A DNA stretch of 64,000 bases from Chaetoderma sp. LZ-2023a (taxonomy: Eukaryota; Mollusca; Caudofoveata; Chaetodermatida; Chaetodermatidae). The notes under the pieces are model-generated. The model was not told where the DNA came from. It did not search any database and saw only the letters and a list, made by a program, of their open reading frames with translations. The position numbers and the translations under genes were made by a program. The stretch's first letter is position 1; every line of letters starts with the position of its first letter. Shown here piece after piece: positions 56,521 through 64,000 of this stretch. The DNA lies in the NCBI GenBank assembly GCA_034401795.1, contig JAVVLW010001380.1, forward strand, positions 1 through 64,000, read 5' to 3'.

Positions 56521-59500
56521 AAGGTCACCTCAACATCCAAGGTGGAACTACAAAAAGGCAAATTGGAGTCTGTTCGGCATTCGTTCCAATGAGCTTACAC
56601 AAAATATAGCAGTAGAATGGAGAACCATCAACAATGTGGTCAAGGAATTTAATTCAAGTATCCTCAAGGCTGCCAACGAAGCGATTCCTCGAGGGTTCAG
56701 GAAAAACTACCGCCCCTACTGGACAACAGAACTGTAAGCAGCACATGCTAAACTAGACAAGGCCAGAGAAGATGCAGAGGGTAATCCCTGTCATGAAAAC
56801 CACTTCACACTACAACAAACTAAAGCCAGGTATCTAAAGACCAAGCTGGAGGCCAAAAGAAGAAGCTGGAGGGAAAAGACGGCAGGGTTTAATTTAGAGA
56901 GAGACACCACAAAGCTATGGAGACTGACTAAAGCATTGAATGATGAGGGTGTTGGGGGAGAGAAGATTACTCTTGAAGAAGATGGACAAACACTGACAGG
57001 AAAGATGGCTGCAGATGCCTTTGCGAAGGCATATGCAAAGTAAAGCAACATTTCTATACTACGATTGCGTCAAAAAGAGGTTAGAAAAGAGCAAAAGGAA
57101 AGAACAGACACCAACACTCATGATGCAATGAAAGTTGACATTAGTTTAGCAGAACTGAAGAAGGCTATCCATCAATTAAAGAAGAAGAAATCTCCCCGGG
57201 CCAGATGGCGTTACAAATGAAATGATCCAACACCTTGGTAATGCATCTCTCCGCAAGTTGCTAGACATTTTTAATCTCAGTTGGACCAATGGAGAGGTTC
57301 CTCAGTGCTGGAAGGAAGCCAGAATGACTCCTATTCTGAAAAAAGGGAAGAACAAGACGAAAGTGCTGAGCTACCGTCCTATCAGTCTTACAAGCTGCTT
57401 ATGCAAGACCATGGAGCGCATCGTCAACCAGCGGTTGCAGTGGTACCTGGAGTCGGAGAACATTATAGTTTCAGAGCAGGCCGGCTTCAGAAGATACAGG
57501 AGCACAGAAGATCAAACAACACATCTTGCACAGGTCATAGAGGACACTTTTCAAGCCAAGAAGGTGATGCTAGCTGCCTTTATTGATCTGCAGAAGGCAT
57601 TTGACAAGGTGTGGAAGGATGGCCTCCTCGTGAAGCTCCGGTGCACAGGCATCGGTGGCAACATGTTCGGATGGACCAAGTCATACCTACAATGTACACA
57701 ATCGCAGAGCTAGGGTGCTGGTGGATGGATAATCTGGACAGAATGTATTGCTGAGACAAGAGGTACCACAAGGCGGAGTATTATCACCAACTCTGTTCAT
57801 ACTCTTCATTAATGACATTGTAGCAGAGCTGCCCAATGGGATCCGAGCAGCCCTCTATGCAGATGACCTCATACCCTGGTGCACCGAGGAGTACACAACG
57901 ACTGCCACGTACAGAATGCAGCTCGCCTTGGACAGAATTACAGCTTGGGGCAATCGCTGGTGTATTACCATCAACAAAGAAAAATCATCAGCCATGCTAT
58001 TCTCACCGTCCACCAAAACCAAGGTTGGCAATCTGACACTGGGCGGTACTCCACTCGAGTATGAGGACCAGCAGACATACCTGGGAGTCACCTATGACAG
58101 AAGATTAACATGGAAGGAGCACATCCAGAACGCAGGGGCAAAGGCCAGAAGAAAGCTAAACATCATGAGGAAGCTGGCAGGAACAAAGTGGGGTGCCAAT
58201 GAAAGGATCCTCAAGACCATCTACCTAGGTGCCGTACGACCACACCTTGAGTATGGATCCAGCTCATGGATGACAACAGCTAAATCTTATCAACAGAACC
58301 TCAACAGAGTACAAAACCAGGCACTGCGCATCATCACTGGTGGAATGAGATCAACACCAATAGAAAAAATGGACCAGACAGCAGGCATTCCCCCCCCCCC
58401 ACCCCTTAGCAAAGGAAGGGAATGCAAAGCATTAATCCAAGCTGCAAAGTTCAAATCGTTCAACAACCACCCGATGAAGATCAGGCAAGCACAGCTGTCA
58501 GCAGGAAGACTTAAAAGATCAGGTTTTGTGAAAGAGACAAAAGCACTTCAAAGGAAACACCAAGAAATGTTGCCAGCGCAAATAGAAGACCCAAACCACA
58601 CCCTTAATTCTCCACCCTGGGAAAACAAACTAGAGAGCATAGCTATTCGCACCACAGTACCTCATCTCACAACCAAAGATGAACACAGTGATGTGAGCAA
58701 GAAGGCCCTGACCCTAGCCATGCTGGAAGAAATGTACCCTCAGGAGACATGGATAAGGATCTACACAGATGGATCAGCCAAAGATGCAATTAGGAGCGGA
58801 GGTGCCGGACTGCACATACAGTATCCAAACGTACAAAATGAGTCAGCTGCAATACCGACAGGCAAACACTGCACGAACTACAGAGCTGAAGTCGAAGCAC
58901 TGGTTCATGCAACTAATACCATCAACAGAACAGCAGACCCTATTGCACAGATTGTCTTTTTATCTGATGCCCGCTCCGTCCTTGAGGCTATGACCAAAGG
59001 TGAGCTGCCACAACTTGAAGAAGCCCTACAAACCATCAAATGCTTTCGGATAGCATTGAAGTGGATTCCCTCACACTGTGGAGTCCAAGGAAATGAGGAA
59101 GCAGATAAGATGGCAAAGGTGGGTGCAGAAGAGAATCAGACAGAAAACATGGTTACCCATACAGAGATGAAGACTATCATCAAGTCACTCTATAGAACAC
59201 CTCAATCAGAAGATGCCTACCATCATCTCTCGAGGCCAGAGCAAGTAACCATTTTTCGTCTCAGAACTGGACACAACAGACTAAACCAACACATGTACAG
59301 GCGGTTCCACCTTATGACATCGCCCGCCTGTCCTTGTGGAGAAGAAGAACAGACCAAAGAGCACATACTTCAATGTTGCAGTACGTATCAGCTGCTGAGA
59401 GAAGAGATCTGGCCTTTGTCAACCTCTTTTCTTGAAAAGCTGTATGGGCCTGTGGAAGAACTGCAGAAAACCACAGATTTCCTCTTGAGAACAGCTCTCC

Positions 59501-59540
59501 AACTGTGATACCAGCAATCGAAAAGAAGAAGAAGGGTCAA
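56513..59540 (+). mobile_element. I-group LINE inserted in the gypsy integrase, with TSD
   Basis: The element is 56521-59532. The target duplication AGGGTCAA is at 56513-56520 and 59533-59540 (extendable to 11 bp with one mismatch). The 3' end is 'aatcgaaaagaagaagaa', a GAA-rich tail. 5'-truncated: it begins between the endonuclease and RT domains. Removing it rejoins the gypsy integrase coding sequence. Confidence 0.92.
56527..59508 (+). pseudogene. LINE ORF2: RT and RNase H domain
   Basis: The linker (HPRWNYKKANWSLF) leads into RT: YRPISLTSCLCKTMERIVNQ, SEQAGFRRYRSTEDQ, FIDLQKAFDKVWKDG, EVPQGGVLSPTLFILFINDI, and the active site ALYADDLI. From about 58750 a ribonuclease H domain follows: IYTDGSAKD, NYRAEVEAL, FLSDARSVL and WIPSHCGVQGNEEADKMAK, with the acidic residues in place. 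The C-terminus has CPCGEEEQTKEHILQCC. RNase H after RT defines the I group of LINEs. The last 586 codons (57748-59508) are open. Upstream there are stops near 56737 and 57043, a shift near 57200, a shift near 57700 and a stop near 57729. Confidence 0.92.
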
Positions 59541-59730
59541 GAGTTCCGAGCATGTTGCATAGAGTTTGGTTGAATCCCTCACACATGCCATTCCCCATGG
59601 AATGGTATGGTGTGGTGCGTGACTGATCGCTATTCAGCATCCAACATAACTCTTGCATAATTTTGCTGGTGAAGTTTGATCCCTGGTCTGAATGGATACG
59701 TTTTGGCAAGACAAATGTGTTGCACGCTGA
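59541..59730 (-). pseudogene. Ty3/gypsy integrase catalytic core fragment
   Basis: Reads PKRIHSDQGSNFTSKIMQEL, then RTTPYHSMGNGMCEGFNQTL then CNMLGTLDP. This holds the second catalytic Asp (in HSDQG) and the Glu region (normally GxxERFNxTL; here CEGFN, so the residue after Glu is changed). It continues at 56520 after removal of the LINE. Upstream gypsy homology stops at about 59730, so the first Asp, RT, protease and gag are missing. Confidence 0.88.
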
Positions 59731-62590
59731 TTTACGTGAAGACGGGACGAATGATTTCCAAAGAATTCCCAGGTCACCGTCTTATGTGGTTCCAAAGTTA
59801 CTGCATTGGTAGTTGCCGCTTTATTTATGCGAGCCTTCTGCTACATCCTAACCTACCAATTGGTTGCTAGTAACGAAAACAAGCTTTAGCCACAAGTGGC
59901 AGGGTTTACTAACTAACTTTTAGATACGTTTATACGTTGGGCGCAGATACCCAGCTTCCCTAAGGTTGCTCCGCATAGCATCTACCTCCAAGGATAGTGT
60001 GCGTACATGTCACAGAACAAAGCTCTGAATCAAATAACAATCCGGCTACCCGGCTCCGCAACCACATATAACATCCCTAGACGAGTTTCACAGTTCACGC
60101 AAGCAAATTTAAATACCGACATGTCATTATGGTGGGGATGGAGAGACAGATATCCATTGCGCATGTCCTTTCCGTGATGGCATGGCGGGCTCTAAGGCCT
60201 CATCCAGACACTACAACGAATTGGATGGAGATCCGCATCTCGTCCGTCACTGTGTGCTACGGGGCTAACATTTGACCTGTCATTAGGGTTATTTTCCATG
60301 ATGCCCAGAGATGCACTGCAGGGCGGTATTACAACATATAAATTAATATTATTATCATTTCGCAGTGCTTCCTACTTTGGCAGGGGATCCACCTAATAAG
60401 TATTCGAAGACACAAGGGGGCATGTATGTAAATCGGCACTTTAACTATCACCACTCGGAAACCTCTGATAGTTTCACAGGGTCGGATCTGCTCAACGTGT
60501 CGATTGGGAATCCAGACAATTAATAAGCCATACGGCTGGTGGATCATGGAAAGAGACAATCACTCAATAAATATACGAGGCCCTATAGGTAACTGGCCAA
60601 TTTTACACAACCTTGCAGGTGCGTGGGGCTACATTACCACAACAACCAGAAAGGAGGCGTACACTATGTGTCTCTAATGGAGAAATTGTCCCTAACCACT
60701 TTAAACCTATCCTATTGAGCTGAATAGCCAGGTTTAGTCGGTAACATGTCAGGCTCACACATTTAGAGCATGATCAGCGACCTCAGTGTAAAATTGATGC
60801 TGGCGGGAATCGTGATGCAGATATTAATGTTGCTGTATAGTATTTCCTAGCGTACTGCAGTCTAGAGATTTTATAAATAAACAAAACATATTAACTAGAT
60901 GGCTACTTGCCATATACACAACTAACCAATACACAATTTAACGAATATAATGATTATAAAGTATCACAGGTCATTGGACCCTTCGGTGCGGCTAGTTGAA
61001 AGTACCCACAGTAAACAAGGATAATATTCACAATAACAGAAATTATAAAGATGCGGTCCTAAGACCGGTAAGGTACCTATTAGTCATCAGTACCATTATG
61101 CGGAAATAATAATTAAATGTTCAATAGTATAGCTTCTTGAGTACCTAATAGTCATCGGTACAGAAAAAGTTCACGAGTTACTGAAATTGAGGAGCTAACA
61201 TATGAGAAGTGCGAGAAGGCACGATCTCTAAAGCTGGAAAGATTTCTGCAGGAAAACATCCACAGGCAGGTATCTGCAGGCAGGCCTCCGCAAACAGGTC
61301 TCCGCAAGCAGGTCTCCGGAAGCTGACTTCTCCAGGCAGGTTGGATACGGCACATTCTCTGGACAGATAACGGAACGGTTCTAGAGATGTCCATTAGATA
61401 GTCATTTCACTCATACAGAATAGAAACGGTTTATTGTAAAGTTTCCATCCAGCGACGGTATTATGAAAGTTGAGAGCAACCCATTAACAGGGAGGGCTGC
61501 CTATATAATTTATGCATGTACAATAACTGGCACACGGTGTGGGGTATGTCGCATAGCTCTTGTGGCGCATCGGGAAAAGCTCACCCAGACTAATTAATAC
61601 ACACACGACATGCAGTGCAGAAGTTGAAGTCCACTTTTCAGCATGGTTGGCAGATCTGGCGAATCATCCACCAAGAATCACCATCAGCTCTACATTCTGT
61701 AGGATTACATCTGGGCCCGCACGGCCCTCCGACAGAAGGCCTCCCTTATAAAGGTCGGGATGTGGGAGATTCTTACAAAAACTGTGGAAGCCGAGGACTC
61801 CTTACCACCACGGATGAGCTGAAATGATGTAGATATCACCGTAGGTAAGCAGTTACACACATCTCATCCCGATGGTAAAGTCGTCCTGCGCCGGCCGGCT
61901 TCCACACCAGTGATGCTCCTGATTCTCGATTTTATCACCCCTTTTATACTACTCGTGACGTCAGAGCCAGGAGCCTCAGCTAATCAGTGGCCGAGCAGTA
62001 GCCAATCAGCGTGCAGACAGAAGTCGTGACGTGGCTATTACTTACACAGCACATTCCTTATTTATTTATACATACACGCAATTAAGACGCCAAGAGAAAT
62101 ATTTTGAAGATAATTTAACGGGACTTTCGACGATAACTCAGCCGTTTCTGGGCAGATTTTAATAATTTAAACGGTTCTGAAATCCTCGTTTTATTCTGGT
62201 CTTGATCAGTACCAAAGACAACGAGGATAATACAAGTAAAGTTATTTACGGGTACTTACTCGGTACATTATAAGCATGCACTCGCTTCCAATTCCGAGAC
62301 GTGTTGTCAGGAAAGCTCTGACCCGTGCGCATGCGCACCATGCAATCTAATGGACTTAGCCATTTTTAACGAACACCTCTCTCATAGGGCTTATATACGT
62401 GTACTATCCTATCCAGGGGGGGGGGCATGCTTTGAGCGAATCCGGAACGGCCGTTCCGTACCCAGCTTAGCTGGGATGGCCGGTACCCATCCGGTCGATC
62501 CGTACTACAATATGCCATATAGGATGTCTTAGGACATTGCTGTGAACTTAGGCTTGTTCAGCCTATATGTCCGCCTCTTCAAATCAAATC
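59731..62590. other. Unassigned non-coding stretch
   Basis: Mixed composition with no recognisable protein. 61240-61335 has short direct repeats of (T/C)CTCCG(C/G)A(A/G)(G/A)CAGG type. A TA-poor, G-rich patch with palindromes (GGAACGGCCGTTCC, CCGGTACCCATCCGG) occurs at about 62418-62500. Part may belong to the gypsy element or be solo LTR material, but I found no matching ends. Confidence 0.4.
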
Positions 62591-62640
62591 AAATCAAAGA
62601 TTATTTAAAAAGTAAAGTAAAGTAAAGTTTATTTGCTTTG
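62590..62640 (-). mobile_element. LINE 3' end with (TTTAC)n tail
   Basis: On the minus strand: CAAAGCAAATAAACTTTACT then TTACTTTACTTTTT, a short-repeat tail after AATAAA, followed by (TTTGA)n. The body upstream (about 62640-62700) is very short. Confidence 0.6.
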
Positions 62641-62702
62641 GCTGATATTCATACATTTACAGACAGGTATACAATATCAACAAAATATAAATATACAGAC
62701 AT

Positions 62703-63300
62703 ATGATTACAAACTCACCTGGATCTGATGAGGTACATCCTCGCCTAATATATGGATTAAGAGAAGTACTACATAAACCGCTTAACATCATATTCAACAA
62801 CTCATTTGTCTCAGGATGTGTACCTACCCATCGGAAACTTGCAAACGTTACACAGATTTTTAAAAAGGGGGATAAAAAGGATCCAGGCAACTACAGACCA
62901 ATAAGCCTTACAGGCGTAGTTTGCAAACTCATGGAAAAGCTCATTCGGGATAAGATAGTAAAGCACATAACGTCCAATGATCTCCTCACTAGTAAACAAT
63001 TTGGTTTTATTTCAGGGACGTCAACAACACTGCAATTATTAAATGTTTTAGACCACTGGACAGAAATATTGGACAATGATAGTGAAATAAATGTAGTATT
63101 TATGGGCCTAATGAAGGCATTCGATAGGGTTCCATATGAACGACTCATGATCAAATTGAAGGCATATGGATTTAGTGATACAATGTGCCAATGGATAAGC
63201 AAATTCTTAAAAATTCGTAAACAGAGAGTTCAGATTAATAACAAATTTTCTGCCTGGCAAGATATATCCAGGGGGGGGGGGGGTACCACAATGGCCCTAT
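62703..63300 (+). pseudogene. CR1-like LINE RT fragment
   Basis: Reads SPGSDEVHPRLIYGLREVLH, ANVTQIFKKGDKKDPGNYRP, SKQFGFISGTSTTLQLLNVL, NVVFMGLMKAFDRVPYERLM and SKFLKIRKQRVQINNKFSAW. This covers RT fingers through the segment before the catalytic box. The Asp of 'D..KAFD' upstream is changed (MGLMKAFD). The frame fails in a G-run at about 63271-63283 where GIPQG should follow, and the F/YxDD box is missing. Truncated on both sides. Confidence 0.85.
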
Positions 63301-64000
63301 CATCATCATTACGAGGTATGAGGCCTGTATGGCCTTTTGTCGGTAAAAATACTTGTTTTTATAACTAGTTGTCACTGTTTCAAGTGTAGAAACTTTCTGG
63401 TGACTTAATTGACATGTACTATACCATGGATACATATATTTGTACATCATATATACACATGCACATATATACATATTATACATATATAAACATGTATGCT
63501 AGTTCTAGACAGTACGAGGCCCATGAAAAGCAAACACGTTCACCTGTGCTAAAGTCATAGGAACAAAATAGGCTATACATGTTACTGGATACTGACAGGG
63601 CAATCCATGCCAGTATCGTATAAACGGCTGTACACATGTGGATTTAAATACTGGATCCGAAGGAGAATTTTCCAACAGATTTGCCTATGTTATTACACAG
63701 GCATTAAGTATGCTCAGCTACAATAATTAACCAGGCAGTGAACTTCGATATCTGATGGTGAACTCAGATTTATAAAGACGGGCAGATGATCCACTTGCTA
63801 TACTGTGAAATAATGACAAGCTAACAGGGCAATCCCTGCTGCCTTGTGCGAGATCAGCTTTGTTCCTGAAAACATCTCTGAATCATACATGAACTTAATT
63901 GACAAGATCCATTTACTTATATAGGGCTAAAAATCAGGCCAGCTACATTTGAACTTGTATACTTGGTCAAGACGGTTTTCTTGAACAAATGGCAAATTCT
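63301..64000. other. Non-coding stretch
   Basis: AT-rich DNA with short TATACA-type runs at about 63420-63490. Nothing recognisable to the window end. Confidence 0.45.

Noticed and set aside
62440..62500. tRNA-like A and B box spacing (TTAGCTGGGATGG ... GGTCGATCC)
   Set aside because: The B box lacks a base, no cloverleaf could be folded by eye, and the patch is dominated by unrelated palindromes.

Overview
The window is eukaryotic, AT-rich, intron-bearing invertebrate DNA. The one clear host gene, PHETA/Sesquipedalian, is an animal endosomal adaptor. The repeat content (DIRS-type tyrosine-recombinase retrotransposons, L2/CR1-like and I-group LINEs, Ty3/gypsy, Tc1, two kinds of hAT, palindromic MITEs, Helitron-like minisatellite cargo) fits a mollusc or another lophotrochozoan. 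That placement is an inference from repeat style, not from a marker gene.

Layout. 1-13.1 kb is repeat-filled non-coding DNA: a ~620-bp tandem repeat with scattered relics, a repeat built around a GTTGCGTTGACAAG motif, ~190-bp and ~145-bp degenerate arrays, minisatellites and palindromic MITEs, plus a weak tyrosine-recombinase-like fragment near 13.0 kb. The host gene PHETA lies at 14.0-14.9 kb on the minus strand, as one coding exon behind a 5'-UTR intron. From 16.1 to 23.7 kb a decayed LINE is split by a 4.9-kb hAT element with an exact 8-bp target duplication. That hAT in turn carries an apparently intact Tc1 transposon.

24.4-36.4 kb is a nest of DIRS-type elements. An outer, minus-strand element has its gag (34.2-36.4 kb) separated from its reverse transcriptase/RNase H (25.2-27.3 kb) by an inner 6.7-kb element. 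The inner element has 275-bp inverted repeats differing at one base and a third, inverted, perfect 69-bp copy of its right terminus just inside. Its plus-strand DIRS pol core is badly decayed. 37.3-39.0 kb holds a hairpin and a CR1-like LINE fragment interrupted by a minisatellite insertion. 42.0-43.7 kb is a small hAT element with a 6-bp target duplication and a zinc-finger transposase exon.

44.1-54.3 kb holds a TA-cored MITE, an L2-like LINE, a possible transporter relic, a second LINE with a long open RT frame, a second Tc1 copy disabled by one extra base, and a 162-bp near-perfect palindrome. 54.4-59.7 kb is a CR1-like endonuclease fragment followed by a Ty3/gypsy element whose integrase is split by an I-group LINE (RT plus RNase H). 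The last 4 kb hold one more truncated RT and otherwise unassigned DNA. Apart from PHETA, every recognisable protein except the doubtful transporter relic belongs to a mobile element. The window is best read as one small host gene beside a deep, multi-layered transposon nest that records a sequence of insertions.
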